A stretch of 64,000 bases of DNA from assembly GCF_001984825.2 (NCBI RefSeq), contig NZ_CP043318.1:3658001-3722000 (forward strand), given 5' to 3'. Below are positions 12,391 through 22,958 of the stretch, piece after piece. How positions within the stretch are numbered: position 1 is the stretch's first letter; the number at the start of each line of letters is the position of its first letter. Below the pieces are notes generated by a model that ran no database searches, was not told where the DNA came from, and saw only the letters and a list, made by a program, of their open reading frames with translations. This DNA comes from Enterobacter chengduensis (GTDB taxonomy: Bacteria > Pseudomonadota > Gammaproteobacteria > Enterobacterales > Enterobacteriaceae). Made by a program: the position numbers and the translations under genes.

Positions 12391-12466
12391 GGGCGATTAG
12401 CTCAGTTGGTAGAGCATCTCCTTTACACGGAGGGGGTCGGCGGTTCGAGCCCGTCATCGCCCACCA
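12391..12466 (+). tRNA. valX: tRNA-Val (anticodon TAC), second copy
   Basis: A 76-base gene with encoded CCA, identical to the third copy. It is the second member of the four-tRNA operon. Confidence 0.97.
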
Positions 12467-12496
12467 ATTTCACCTTATCGATAGCAGTTCCGAAAT

Positions 12497-12572
12497 GGGC
12501 GATTAGCTCAGTTGGTAGAGCATCTCCTTTACACGGAGGGGGTCGGCGGTTCGAGCCCGTCATCGCCCACCA
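12497..12572 (+). tRNA. valY: tRNA-Val (anticodon TAC), third copy
   Basis: A 76-base gene with encoded CCA, separated from the following tRNA-Lys by only four bases, so both are cut from one precursor. Confidence 0.97.
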
Positions 12573-12576
12573 TTTC

Positions 12577-12652
12577 GGGTCGTTAGCTCAGTTGGTAGAG
12601 CAGTTGACTTTTAATCAATTGGTCGCAGGTTCGAATCCTGCACGACCCACCA
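12577..12652 (+). tRNA. lysV: tRNA-Lys (anticodon TTT)
   Basis: A 76-base cloverleaf starting GGGTCGTTAGCTCAG with anticodon TTT in CTTTTAATC and encoded CCA. It is the last gene of the operon. Its final 18 bases and the terminator behind it recur 155 bases downstream. Confidence 0.97.
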
Positions 12653-12847
12653 ATGTAAAAAAGCGCCCTAAAGGCGCTTTTTTGCTATCTGCGATCTGGA
12701 TGATTCGAACCTGCAGCAGGTTCGAGCCGAACGCAGTAAGGCACCGGAGCCGTTTACGGCGACGGCCCGAAGGGCGAGCGGAGCGAGTCATCCTGCACGA
12801 CCCACCAATGTAAAAAAGCGCCCTAAAGGCGCTTTTTTGCTATCTGC
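12635..12847 (+). repeat. Duplicated 3' end of tRNA-Lys with terminator (tyrT-like repeat)
   Basis: An exact 58-base direct repeat occupies 12635-12692 and 12790-12847, a period of 155 bases. Each copy holds the last 18 bases of tRNA-Lys, including CCA, plus the complete terminator. The second unit also carries GCAGGTTCGA (12716-12725), the T-arm half that precedes the repeat in the real gene, but with 64 bases inserted in what would be the T loop. A perfect 10-bp palindrome lies at 12705-12725, and GGATGA (12698-12703) can pair with TCATCC (12788-12793), so the spacer can fold into a nested hairpin. The layout recalls the tyrT repeats of E. coli, which also carry tRNA 3' ends. Confidence 0.85.
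12655..12687 (+). terminator. Terminator after tRNA-Lys
   Basis: Hairpin AAGCGCC-CTAAA-GGCGCTT with a following T tract. An identical copy lies at about 12810-12842. Confidence 0.88.
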
Positions 12848-12868
12848 AATACAGAGCCTACAAAACCC

Positions 12869-13756
12869 TTACGCCCCTGTTAACGTCTTTATCAACGTCT
12901 TTACCGCTGGCGTCGCCTGCTTCTCGTCATGAACGACATATAAATCTGCCGGAATACGCTCTTTCAAGGGTCGGAACACCACGCCCGGCCACTGCATTTG
13001 CGCGTAGCTGTCTGCGGCGAGCGTAATCCCCATCCCCATGCTGATCATCGCCAGCACCGTTTGCGGCTCAACGGCTTCACGCACAATCAACGGTGAAAAT
13101 CCGGCCTGCTGGCAAACGCGATGTAAAAATGCCCAGTCAGAATGTGCGGTAGGCATCGTGACAAAATACTCGTCCTGCAATTCGGCGAGCGCAATAGAGG
13201 ATTCTCTGACCAGGCGATGATCTTCCGGCATCGCCACCAGAAAAGCCGCCTCCCGCAAACGGTGGCTGGTAAACCCCGCAGTGGGTTCCGTTGCCATTCG
13301 CCAGATCCCGACATCCAGCTCCCGGCGCTCAAGCAGCGCCATCTGCATAACCGGCGATTTTTCGCGAAATACGACATCAACGTTCGGATGCTCTTTCAAA
13401 AAAGTGCGCATGACCGTGCGTACCTCGCTCCACATGGCGGTACCGACAATCCCCAGCTCAATGCGCCCTGCTTCCCCCCGCCCAATTTGCTCGACGCGAG
13501 CCAGCGCCTGGTTTGCGCTGGCAAGCAGACGACGAGACTCTTCCATCAGCACCTTACCGGCGTGCGTCAGGGCGACACTTCGCGAGTGGCGAATAAACAG
13601 TAACGTGCCCAGCTGGCTTTCCAGCTCTTTAATATGCAGGCTTAAGGGAGGCTGAGACATGTTGAGACGGGCCGCAGCCCGTCCAAAATGCAGTTCTTCA
13701 GCCACGGCCAGAAAATAGCGCAGCAGCTTAAGATCGGTCCGATAGACGCGTTCCAT
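12869..13756 (-). CDS. xapR: LysR-family activator of xanthosine catabolism
   Basis: A 295-residue LysR-type regulator with the helix-turn-helix at residues 20-45 (FGRAAARLNMSQPPLSLHIKEL) and a C-terminal effector-binding domain. In E. coli XapR activates xapAB when xanthosine is present. The frame begins at 13780; the start at 13756 is chosen because it gives MERVYRTDLKLLRYFL, the conserved N-terminus. It lies downstream of xapB on the same strand, the same order as in E. coli. Confidence 0.92.
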   Translation of the reverse strand: MERVYRTDLKLLRYFLAVAEELHFGRAAARLNMSQPPLSLHIKELESQLGTLLFIRHSRSVALTHAGKVLMEESRRLLASANQALARVEQIGRGEAGRIELGIVGTAMWSEVRTVMRTFLKEHPNVDVVFREKSPVMQMALLERRELDVGIWRMATEPTAGFTSHRLREAAFLVAMPEDHRLVRESSIALAELQDEYFVTMPTAHSDWAFLHRVCQQAGFSPLIVREAVEPQTVLAMISMGMGITLAADSYAQMQWPGVVFRPLKERIPADLYVVHDEKQATPAVKTLIKTLTGA

Positions 13757-13823
13757 CAAAACATATCCTGGCGAAAACACTTATGCGCCTACCATAAAGC
13801 CTTTCAGCGTCCAGAGGGAAAAT

Positions 13824-15080
13824 TTAATGTGCAACTGTGCGCATCTCGCTGTTTTTACAGGAATGGTGGTAGTTAAAGCTGAAGTAAAAGACCACCGCGA
13901 GCGCCAGGGCATAGGCCGCAAACACCAGCCAGATCGTCTGCCAGTCCTTGACCCCGTCTACGGAGAAATAATCGACCGCCATACCGCTCAATACCGATCC
14001 GAAATATGCCCCGATGCCGTTAACGGTCGTCATAAACAGCCCTTGCGCGCTGGCGCGGATATCGGCGCTTACCTCCTGTTCAACAAATACCGATCCTGAA
14101 ATATTGAAGAAGTCGAACGCGCAGCCATAGACAATCATGGAAAGCATGAGCAGCACAAAGCCTGTTGCGGAAGGGTCGCCAAAGGCAAACAGACCAAACC
14201 GGAGCATCCAGGCCACCATGCTCATCAGCATGACGGCTTTAATACCAAACCGTCCTAGGAAATACGGAATGGTCAGAATGAAGATCACCTCTGACATTTG
14301 CGATACGGAGAGAAGAATGGACGGATACTTGACGATAAAGCTCTCTGCATACGCTGGATTACGGGCAAAATCATGCAAAAAGGGGCTGCCAAACGTATTG
14401 GTTATCTGCAGCACGGCGCCCAGCAGCATCGCGAATAAAAAGAACACCGCCATGCGGGGCTGTTTAAACAGGATAAACGCATTAAGGCCCAGCTTGCTTG
14501 CCAGAGACGCAGCCGTTTTCTGCTTCGCCACCGGAATAGCCGGTAACGTCAGAGAATAAAGCGCCAGCAGCAGGGACGCGGCAGCTGCAATATAGAGCTG
14601 CACGCTGCTTAACTCTGCCCCCATCAGGCTTATTGCCCACATCGCGGCAATAAAGCCCACGGTGCCATATACCCGCACTCGCGGAAAATGGCTCACCGTA
14701 TCCAGCCCCGCCAGCTCAAGACAGGAGTAGCAAATGGTGTTCGACAGCGCAATCGTGGGCATGAAGGCCATCGCGTTCACCAGCATGACCCAGAACATCA
14801 GACCGGGCTCATTCACCTGGGCGGCATAACAGAGCGCAACAGCGCAGACGAGGTGGCAAATGACGTAGGCGCGGTCGGCCCGCAGCCACTTGTCGGCAAT
14901 AATCCCCACCAGCGAAGGCATCACGATCGCGGCAAGGCCTTTGGAGCTGTACACCATGCCCACGTCGGAGCCGGTAAAGTGTAGGGTGTTAATCATGTAA
15001 GCACCGAGGGTGACCAGCCAACTCCCCCAGATAAAATATTGCATAAAGTACATCATCTTTAAGCGAGTCGTGATGTTCAT
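13824..15080 (-). CDS. xapB: Xanthosine permease, nucleoside:H+ symporter family
   Basis: A 418-residue major-facilitator protein of the NHS family with about twelve membrane segments, imported substrate xanthosine (and related nucleosides). Conserved family stretches include LQYFIWGSWLVTLG-like MQYFIWGSWLVTLGAYM at the N-terminus and FFNISGSVFVEQE near residue 325. Length equals E. coli XapB. It lies 51 bases downstream of xapA, and that gap holds a hairpin. Confidence 0.94.
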   Translation of the reverse strand: MNITTRLKMMYFMQYFIWGSWLVTLGAYMINTLHFTGSDVGMVYSSKGLAAIVMPSLVGIIADKWLRADRAYVICHLVCAVALCYAAQVNEPGLMFWVMLVNAMAFMPTIALSNTICYSCLELAGLDTVSHFPRVRVYGTVGFIAAMWAISLMGAELSSVQLYIAAAASLLLALYSLTLPAIPVAKQKTAASLASKLGLNAFILFKQPRMAVFFLFAMLLGAVLQITNTFGSPFLHDFARNPAYAESFIVKYPSILLSVSQMSEVIFILTIPYFLGRFGIKAVMLMSMVAWMLRFGLFAFGDPSATGFVLLMLSMIVYGCAFDFFNISGSVFVEQEVSADIRASAQGLFMTTVNGIGAYFGSVLSGMAVDYFSVDGVKDWQTIWLVFAAYALALAVVFYFSFNYHHSCKNSEMRTVAH

Positions 15081-15099
15081 AGCCCATTCCTTATAGCAG

Positions 15100-15120
15100 C
15101 GTGGCCCCTGCGGGCCACTT
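15100..15120 (-). other. Intercistronic hairpin between xapA and xapB
   Basis: On the minus strand GTGGCCC-GCA-GGGGCCAC forms a GC-rich stem without a T tract. It may lower xapB expression or stabilise the upstream message; this is inference. Confidence 0.5.
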
Positions 15121-15131
15121 TATTGTTTTAC

Positions 15132-15956
15132 TCAGGCAATATGGCGGAGAAAACCGCAGATAAGATTAATAAAGTTCTGACGGGAGAGCTCGGCGGCAGC
15201 GAGGGTTTGTTCATGCGAGAGTTTTACCTCCCCCAGACCTTCAGCGAGATTGGTAATCGCAGAAACGGCCACCACCTTCAGGCCGCAGTGACGCGCGGAA
15301 ATGACTTCTGGCACGACGGACATCCCCACCACATCGCCGCCAATAATTTGCATCATGCGGATCTCGGCCGCCGTCTCGAAGTTCGGGCCGGGATAAGAGA
15401 CAAACACCCCTTCATGCAGCGGGAAGCCTTCTTTCGTTGCTACGGTTTGCAGAACGGCACGGTAATCCGCGTCGTAAGCATTGGCCAGCGAGAAGAAACG
15501 GTCGCCAAAGCGCTCATCGTTCAGCCCCACCATCGGCGTGCCCGGCATGGTGTTGATATGGTCGCTCAGGGCAACCAGGCTTCCTGGCTGAACCTCCGGA
15601 CGGAGTGAACCCGCCGCATTGGTGCTAAACAGCAGCTCGCACCCCAGCAGCTTAAAGGTTCGGATCGCATCGGTCATGATGGTCATCCCGCGCCCTTCAT
15701 AGAAATGACCGCGCCCCTTCATGCAGGCCACCGGCACCCCGGCCAGATGCCCAAGCACCAGCTCGCCTGCGTGACCGTGGACGGTGCTTACCGGGAAGCC
15801 CGGCAGCTTTTCGTAACTCAGGGAGACGGCGTCATCAATCTGGTCGGCGAGCGCGCCCAGGCCGGAGCCGAGAATGAACGCCACGCGAGGCGTGAAGTTG
15901 GGCTTAGCGGCGCGAATGATATCGGCGCAGTACCACGGGTTATTCGAGAGGGTCAT
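15132..15956 (-). CDS. xapA: Xanthosine phosphorylase (purine nucleoside phosphorylase II)
   Basis: Phosphorolyses xanthosine, inosine and guanosine to the base and ribose 1-phosphate. The 274-residue protein shows PNP motifs: GSGLGAL (phosphate binding), HGHAGELVLGHL, KGRGHFYEG, TNAAGSL and the base-binding region near VVGMSVVPEV. The frame opens at 15998 but the ATG at 15956 has a strong AAGGAG ribosome site and aligns with E. coli XapA. It is first in a xapA-xapB-xapR run that imports and degrades xanthosine. Confidence 0.94.
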   Translation of the reverse strand: MTLSNNPWYCADIIRAAKPNFTPRVAFILGSGLGALADQIDDAVSLSYEKLPGFPVSTVHGHAGELVLGHLAGVPVACMKGRGHFYEGRGMTIMTDAIRTFKLLGCELLFSTNAAGSLRPEVQPGSLVALSDHINTMPGTPMVGLNDERFGDRFFSLANAYDADYRAVLQTVATKEGFPLHEGVFVSYPGPNFETAAEIRMMQIIGGDVVGMSVVPEVISARHCGLKVVAVSAITNLAEGLGEVKLSHEQTLAAAELSRQNFINLICGFLRHIA

Positions 15957-16108
15957 AGAGGCTCCTTGAGGATTAAGATTGCGATGTCGCGATCGCATGA
16001 CTTACCTCTTATATCCGCAGCCCGCAGGTGACCTCCAATACACTTTCACCGCACCATCAATACTGATTGTGTATCAATGTAACTCCCTGCCAGATATGAC
16101 AGTTTTGC

Positions 16109-16135
16109 TCAAGCTAATCCCGCCGGTGCCGATAC
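16109..16135 (+). promoter_or_regulatory. Probable sigma-28 (FliA) flagellar promoter
   Basis: TCAAGCTA, 11 bases, then GCCGATAC, against the FliA consensus TAAAGTTT-N11-GCCGATAA: seven of eight bases in the -10 element, five of eight in the -35, exact spacing. It ends 27 bases before the FlxA-like gene, whose E. coli homologue is FliA-controlled. Confidence 0.72.
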
Positions 16136-16162
16136 CTCTGTTTTATCACGCGAGGAAAAAGT

Positions 16163-16504
16163 ATGACGACCATTCAGGCTTCAACCCCATCCATTCAAAC
16201 CAGCAGCACAGGGAGCGGGGCTTCCGGCGGTAACGATATCGCTGCGCAAATCAGCAGCATTCTTAACAAGATCCAAAAGCTGACTAAGCAGTTAAGCGAG
16301 CTGGCGAACAGCCCCATCAGCGTTGATGAGAAGAAAAAACAGCAGGAGCTTATTCAGAACCAGATCAAAATGCTGCAGGCGCAGCTCGCCGCGCTGCAGC
16401 GCCAGCAGGCCGAAGAGGCGCAGAAGAAACAGGACCAGGCGATCGGCAAAGTGGAAGGGGTTAACACCCCGTCAGACGATCGTCAGATCGATATCTACAT
16501 CTGA
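16163..16504 (+). CDS. FlxA-like family protein
   Basis: A 113-residue hydrophilic protein with a Ser/Thr/Gly-rich start and a long coiled-coil region (about residues 25-92) rich in Gln, Lys, Glu and Leu, typical of the FlxA-like family. It has no signal peptide or membrane segment. FlxA in E. coli is a FliA-dependent gene of unknown biochemical role. The gene occupies the place of yfeN in E. coli, between xapA and yfeR, and its last ten bases overlap the convergent yfeR stop region. A GAGGA ribosome site precedes the ATG. Confidence 0.8.
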   Translation: MTTIQASTPSIQTSSTGSGASGGNDIAAQISSILNKIQKLTKQLSELANSPISVDEKKKQQELIQNQIKMLQAQLAALQRQQAEEAQKKQDQAIGKVEGVNTPSDDRQIDIYI

Positions 16505-17436
16505 TCGTCCGATGCGTTAAACAGTGGGTCGCGTATGCGGGCTTCGGTTAAGCGTTGTGCCTGGATACGCACCACCTCCCAGAGAGCCTGCGCCGCCCCT
16601 GAGAGTGAGCGATTTTTTCGCCGCACCAGCATTAGCTTTCGCTCGACAACGGGCATTAATCGCCTGACGGCCAGTCGACTTCCCTGCGGCAGGGGAAGCG
16701 CCAGAGCGGGCAACACGCTGATGCCAATGCCGGCTTCCACCATGGGAAACAGCGTCGCCGGATGCCCGATTTCCTGCACGATTGTTGCGATAACGCCCTG
16801 ATTGACCAGTGCGGAATCAATCAGCGGACGGCTGCCTGAGGCATAATCCTGCAAAACCAGGTTCGCGCCCTGCAGGCGCTGCCAGCTGACTTCCGTCAGC
16901 GATGCCAGCGGATCGTCGTCCCGACAGAGCAGTAAAAAGGGTTCAGAAAGCACGCTTTCGCACGCCAAATCGCTTACCTGACCGGGATCGATAACAATAC
17001 CAAAATCCACATCCCCCTGGCGGATGCTCTCCAGCACCCACTGCTGCGGCCGGTCATGCAGGACAAAATCAATATCCGGATAGCAGCGGCTTCCCTCGGC
17101 AATACACTGCGGAATCAGGTGCGCGGATATCGTCTGGCTGGCCGCGACCCGCACGGTGCCCGAAAGCTGCTGGCCCAGTCTCCCTACGTCTCTGAGCGTG
17201 CTGTTCAGCTCATCCAGCAGGCGTTCGAGGCGCTGAGCCAGCTGCTGCCCTGCTTCGGTCAACACCACTTCACGCGTGGTGCGGTCAAGTAATCTGACCC
17301 CCGTTTGGTTCTCCAGCTCTTTTACGCTGTGGCTGACCGCCGACTGGCTCAGGCCAATCATCTCCCCTGCCCGGCTAAAGCTGCGGGCATGGGCGACGGT
17401 GACAAAAATGCGAAGCTGGCGTAGGGAATAATTCAT
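16495..17436 (-). CDS. yfeR: LysR-family transcriptional regulator YfeR
   Basis: A 313-residue LysR-type regulator with N-terminal helix-turn-helix (residues 17-42, [22 protein letters not shown]) and a full effector-binding domain. It is divergent from yfeH, the arrangement in which LysR regulators usually control their neighbour; in Salmonella YfeR has been reported to respond to osmolarity and regulate yfeH. The C-terminus overlaps the end of the FlxA-like gene by ten bases. Confidence 0.93.
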   Translation of the reverse strand: MNYSLRQLRIFVTVAHARSFSRAGEMIGLSQSAVSHSVKELENQTGVRLLDRTTREVVLTEAGQQLAQRLERLLDELNSTLRDVGRLGQQLSGTVRVAASQTISAHLIPQCIAEGSRCYPDIDFVLHDRPQQWVLESIRQGDVDFGIVIDPGQVSDLACESVLSEPFLLLCRDDDPLASLTEVSWQRLQGANLVLQDYASGSRPLIDSALVNQGVIATIVQEIGHPATLFPMVEAGIGISVLPALALPLPQGSRLAVRRLMPVVERKLMLVRRKNRSLSGAAQALWEVVRIQAQRLTEARIRDPLFNASDDQM

Positions 17437-17525
17437 CTGTTTAATTCATAAATGGATGCAATAAATCAATTTTATTTCTCAAATGGAAAAAAGCACAATA
17501 GCGACATCTGCTTTCAGGAGTGATT

Positions 17526-18521
17526 ATGAAACTTTTTCGTATCCTTGATCCGTTTACGCTTACCCTGGTGGTCACCGTTTTACTGGCCTCGTTCTTTCCC
17601 GCCCGCGGCGGGTTCGTCCCGTTCTTTGAAGGGCTGACGACGGCCGCCATCGCGCTGCTGTTTTTTATGCACGGCGCAAAGCTCTCCCGAGAAGCCATTA
17701 TCGCGGGCGGCAGCCACTGGCGGCTGCACCTCTGGGTGATGTGCAGCACGTTTATTCTGTTCCCGATCCTCGGGGTGCTGTTTGCCTGGTGGGCGCCGGT
17801 AAACGTTGACCCGGCACTCTACACCGGCTTCCTGTATCTCTGCATTCTGCCCGCTACCGTGCAGTCCGCCATTGCCTTTACCTCTCTCGCCGGTGGCAAC
17901 ATCGCGGCCGCGGTCTGCTCGGCGTCGGCCTCCAGCCTGCTGGGGATTTTCGTCTCCCCGCTGCTGGTGGGTCTGCTGATGAACATGCACGGCGCGGAGG
18001 GTAACCTTGAGCAGGTGGGCAAAATCTGCCTGCAGCTGCTGCTGCCGTTTGTTCTGGGCCATCTCTCCCGACCGTGGACGGGCGCGTTTGTGGCGAAGCA
18101 CAAAAAGTGGATCTCAAAAACCGATCAGACCTCGATCCTGCTGGTGGTTTACTCCGCCTTCAGCGAAGCTGTCGTGAACGGGATCTGGCACAAGGTGGGC
18201 GCAGGCTCGCTGCTGTTTATCGTGGTGGTCAGCATTGTCCTGCTGGCGATTGTGATTGCGGTAAACGTTTTTGTGGCACGCAGGTGCGGCTTCAACAAGG
18301 CGGATGAGATTACGATTGTGTTCTGCGGTTCGAAAAAGAGCCTGGCGAACGGTATTCCGATGGCCAACATTCTGTTCCCGACATCGGTGATTGGAATGAT
18401 GGTGCTGCCGCTGATGATATTCCACCAGATCCAGCTGATGGTCTGCGCGGTGCTGGCGCGTCGCTACAAGCGCCAGACCGAAAAGCTGGCGCAGGAAGAG
18501 ACCCGCGCCGCGAAGGCTTAA
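17526..18521 (+). CDS. yfeH: YfeH, bile acid:sodium symporter-like (SBF-like) membrane protein
   Basis: A 331-residue inner-membrane protein with about ten hydrophobic segments of the SBF-like/arsenite-permease-like fold. Conserved stretches include FFMHGAKLSREA, LPATVQSAIAFTSLAGGN and FCGSKKSLANGIPMA, the last resembling substrate-binding crossover motifs of the family. The substrate is not known. A GTG at 17520 in frame is possible, but the ATG at 17526 fits the GAG ribosome site and the E. coli start. The intergenic region to yfeR is 89 bases and AT-rich, suited to a LysR operator. Confidence 0.92.
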   Translation: MKLFRILDPFTLTLVVTVLLASFFPARGGFVPFFEGLTTAAIALLFFMHGAKLSREAIIAGGSHWRLHLWVMCSTFILFPILGVLFAWWAPVNVDPALYTGFLYLCILPATVQSAIAFTSLAGGNIAAAVCSASASSLLGIFVSPLLVGLLMNMHGAEGNLEQVGKICLQLLLPFVLGHLSRPWTGAFVAKHKKWISKTDQTSILLVVYSAFSEAVVNGIWHKVGAGSLLFIVVVSIVLLAIVIAVNVFVARRCGFNKADEITIVFCGSKKSLANGIPMANILFPTSVIGMMVLPLMIFHQIQLMVCAVLARRYKRQTEKLAQEETRAAKA

Positions 18522-18733
18522 GGACGCTTCAGGGGCTGAACCAGCTGGGTCAGCCCCTCGGTTTTGATCAGTAACGTGATGGCCATCAGCTCGCCCAGTC
18601 GCCCTGCCGGGAATTCATCCTTGCGGGCAAACCACAGCAGATACTCCTCCGGCAAATCAATCAGCCTGCGGCCCTTGTACTTACCGAACGGCATCTCCGT
18701 ATTGGCAATCTCAACGAGCTGTTCTTTCTCCAC
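18518..18733 (-). CDS. ypeB: YpeB, DUF3820 small protein
   Basis: A 71-residue cytoplasmic protein with the conserved centre MPFGKYKGRRLIDLPEEYL, found also in some exonuclease-associated proteins of the DUF3820 family. The function is unknown. Its ATG follows the ligA stop by one base, so it is translated with ligA as the last gene of that unit, and its stop overlaps the convergent yfeH stop by four bases. Confidence 0.92.
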   Translation of the reverse strand: MEKEQLVEIANTEMPFGKYKGRRLIDLPEEYLLWFARKDEFPAGRLGELMAITLLIKTEGLTQLVQPLKRP

Positions 18734-18734
18734 G

Positions 18735-20759
<2,025 letters not shown>

Positions 20760-20766
20760 TCAATGA

Positions 20767-20793
20767 GAAAAAACCCCCGACAGGCGGGGGTTG
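20767..20793 (-). terminator. Terminator after zipA
   Basis: On the minus strand AACCCCCG-CCTG-TCGGGGGTT is followed by six T residues, between the zipA stop and the ligA start. Confidence 0.85.
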
Positions 20794-20819
20794 AGGAGGA
20801 GTTGAAGAAAACGCGGCAA

Positions 20820-21803
20820 TTACGCGTTAGCTTCCTTAACTTCGCGGATGCGGTCCTGATACTCGCGCAGCTTCTGCGGGGTCATCATTCGACGCTGATC
20901 GTCGAGCACCACGCCGCCGACTTCGTCAGCGATGTGCTGAGCGGACTGCAGCATCAGCTTGAAGTTTTGCAGTTCGTCGCCGTAAGACGGCACCTGCATA
21001 AAGATAGTCACGCCCGGGGTCACGAAATCACCGGTCATTTCCGGATCGAAGGTGCCTGGGTTAACCATGTTGGCCAGGCTGAACAGCGCCGGGCCGCTAC
21101 CGTCAGGGCTCAGGTGACGATGGAAAATATTCATATCGCCAAACTTGAAGCCTGCCTGTTGAATACTGTTAAGCAGCACGTCACCGTTGAGATGGCTACC
21201 GTGATGCGCCGCCACGTTCATGATGATCACCGCTTCTTTACGCTGCGGTTTTTCAACAGCCGGCTCTGGCTCTACAGCGGGCTCAGGCTCAACGTGCGGG
21301 GCCGGAGCGGGCTGCGGCGCAGGCTGAACGTGAACAGGCTGCTGCGGTTGTTGTACCGGCTGAGCAGGCTGCTGTTGCACAGGTTGTTGTACCGGCTGCG
21401 GTTGAACCGGCTGTGGCGCAGCAGGCTGCTGATAGACAGGCTGTTGCGGCGGCTGGCGCACCGGCTCTTCCGCAGGCTGCGGCGCTGGCTGGCGCGGCTG
21501 TGCAGAAGCATACGGCGGTTGATACTGGTGCTGCGCAGGACGAGGCGCTTCATGCTCCCCATGGCCTGCACCGGGCGCAGTATTGACCCGATGAACACGA
21601 ACTTCACCCACGCCGTCGTCGTCGCTGCCGTCGATGTCATCTTCACCGTCATCGTCGTCACGACTGGACTTCATGCGCTTCAGTGGGCGATCGCGGAACA
21701 TTGAGGAACGCTCTTTACGGCTGGTCCAGAAACCATGTACCAGTAAAGCGATTATGGCGATCGCGCCAACAATGATTAATATCAGACGCAAATCCTGCAT
21801 CAT
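20820..21803 (-). CDS. zipA: Cell division protein ZipA
   Basis: Anchors FtsZ polymers to the inner membrane at the division site. The 327-residue protein has an N-terminal membrane segment (residues 5-25, [20 protein letters not shown]), a basic then very acidic stretch, a long Pro/Gln linker (about 85-180) made of short repeats, and a C-terminal FtsZ-binding domain starting near [15 protein letters not shown]. The frame begins at 21854 but MMQDLRL at 21803 is the conserved start. The linker differs in length and sequence from E. coli, as expected for a low-complexity spacer. Confidence 0.97.
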   Translation of the reverse strand: MMQDLRLILIIVGAIAIIALLVHGFWTSRKERSSMFRDRPLKRMKSSRDDDDGEDDIDGSDDDGVGEVRVHRVNTAPGAGHGEHEAPRPAQHQYQPPYASAQPRQPAPQPAEEPVRQPPQQPVYQQPAAPQPVQPQPVQQPVQQQPAQPVQQPQQPVHVQPAPQPAPAPHVEPEPAVEPEPAVEKPQRKEAVIIMNVAAHHGSHLNGDVLLNSIQQAGFKFGDMNIFHRHLSPDGSGPALFSLANMVNPGTFDPEMTGDFVTPGVTIFMQVPSYGDELQNFKLMLQSAQHIADEVGGVVLDDQRRMMTPQKLREYQDRIREVKEANA

Positions 21804-22033
21804 TATATTCTCTGTTGTTCTAACACCTTGCCACCACGGCAAACATTTACTCACTAAGAGTATTTGCCGATTACGTCAAGTGCAAGTGTGTGCAGAGCAT
21901 TCACAGCATAAAGATGAAGGAAATCGTGCTTTTTGCTGGTTTTTCGAACATTTCCGAACTGGTCATTGCTCCGTAAGTGGATAATATAGGCGGGCAATTC
22001 CACTGGTTGTGTAAAAAGGAGTACAGCCTGGCT

Positions 22034-22795
22034 ATGGTTTCAACATCTTCTTCTCCTCCGCGCAGCGGGGTCTGGTATTTTTCTCAGGGCTGGAAACTGG
22101 TCTCCCTGCCGGGTATTCGACGCTTCGTCATTCTGCCGCTGTTGATCAACATTATCCTGATGGGCGGCGCGTTCTGGTGGCTTTTTACAAAGCTCGAAAG
22201 CTGGATCCCGTCGCTGATGAGCCATGTGCCGGACTGGCTGCAGTGGCTGAACTACCTGCTCTGGCCGGTAGCGGTTATCTCCGTGCTGCTGGTGTTTGGC
22301 TATTTCTTCTCAACCATTGCGAACTGGATAGCCGCGCCGTTTAACGGCCTGCTGGCGGAACAGCTGGAAGCGCGGCTTACCGGTGCCACGCCGCCGGACA
22401 CCGGCGTGCTGGGGATCCTGAAAGACCTGCCGCGCATCATGAAGCGCGAGTGGCAGAAGTTTGCCTGGTACCTGCCCCGCGCGGTCGTGCTGCTTATCCT
22501 CTATTTTGTGCCCGGCATTGGCCAGACGGTGGCACCGGTGCTGTGGTTCCTGTTCAGCGCATGGATGCTCGCTATTCAGTACTGCGACTATCCGTTCGAT
22601 AACCACAAGGTGCCGTTTAAAGAGATGCGCACCGCCCTGCGCAGCCAGAAGGTCGCCAATATGCAGTTTGGCGCGCTGACCAGCCTGTTCACCATGATTC
22701 CCTTCCTTAATCTGTTCATCATGCCCGTCGCCGTCTGCGGCGCGACGGCCATGTGGGTCGACTGCTATCGTGCTAAGCACGCGTTATGGAAGTAA
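22034..22795 (+). CDS. cysZ: Sulfate transporter CysZ
   Basis: A 253-residue inner-membrane protein that brings in sulfate for cysteine synthesis. Hydrophobic segments lie near residues 30-55, 70-95, 145-170 and 205-235, and the conserved stretches [19 protein letters not shown] and [13 protein letters not shown] are present. The frame starts upstream at 21977, but the ATG at 22034 gives the E. coli length. It is divergent from zipA and followed by cysK, with which it shares a physiological role though a separate promoter is likely. Confidence 0.95.
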   Translation: MVSTSSSPPRSGVWYFSQGWKLVSLPGIRRFVILPLLINIILMGGAFWWLFTKLESWIPSLMSHVPDWLQWLNYLLWPVAVISVLLVFGYFFSTIANWIAAPFNGLLAEQLEARLTGATPPDTGVLGILKDLPRIMKREWQKFAWYLPRAVVLLILYFVPGIGQTVAPVLWFLFSAWMLAIQYCDYPFDNHKVPFKEMRTALRSQKVANMQFGALTSLFTMIPFLNLFIMPVAVCGATAMWVDCYRAKHALWK

Positions 22796-22813
22796 TGCAA
22801 AAATGTGTAAAAC

Positions 22814-22835
22814 AGGGGTGGCTTATGCCGCCCCT
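22814..22835 (+). terminator. Possible terminator or hairpin after cysZ
   Basis: AGGGGTGGC-TTAT-GCCGCCCCT stem just after the cysZ stop, followed by only a short T-rich stretch. It separates cysZ from the cysK promoter region (about 22860-22950), which is expected to bind CysB, though I could not pin an operator. Confidence 0.5.
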
Positions 22836-22958
22836 TATTCCATACTGATCCCCATTATTTCCTTGCAGTATATAGATATGCGAATTCCTTACTTCCCCCT
22901 ACCTGCTTAGTAGGTATGCTGGGCTGGTATCCCAATTTCATACAGTTAAGGACAGGCC

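Noticed and set aside
12274..12652. CRISPR-like spacing of near-identical repeats
   Set aside because: The repeats are tRNA-Val genes with full cloverleaf and CCA ends, not CRISPR repeats; no array or cas gene exists in the window.
12406..12813. A short open frame across the tRNA genes
   Set aside because: It reads through tRNA-Val and tRNA-Lys sequences and the terminator repeats.
12635..12847. Attachment site of an integrated genomic island at tRNA-Lys
   Set aside because: A duplicated tRNA end suggested att sites, but only 97 bases separate the copies and no integrase is present; it is kept as a repeat, not an island.
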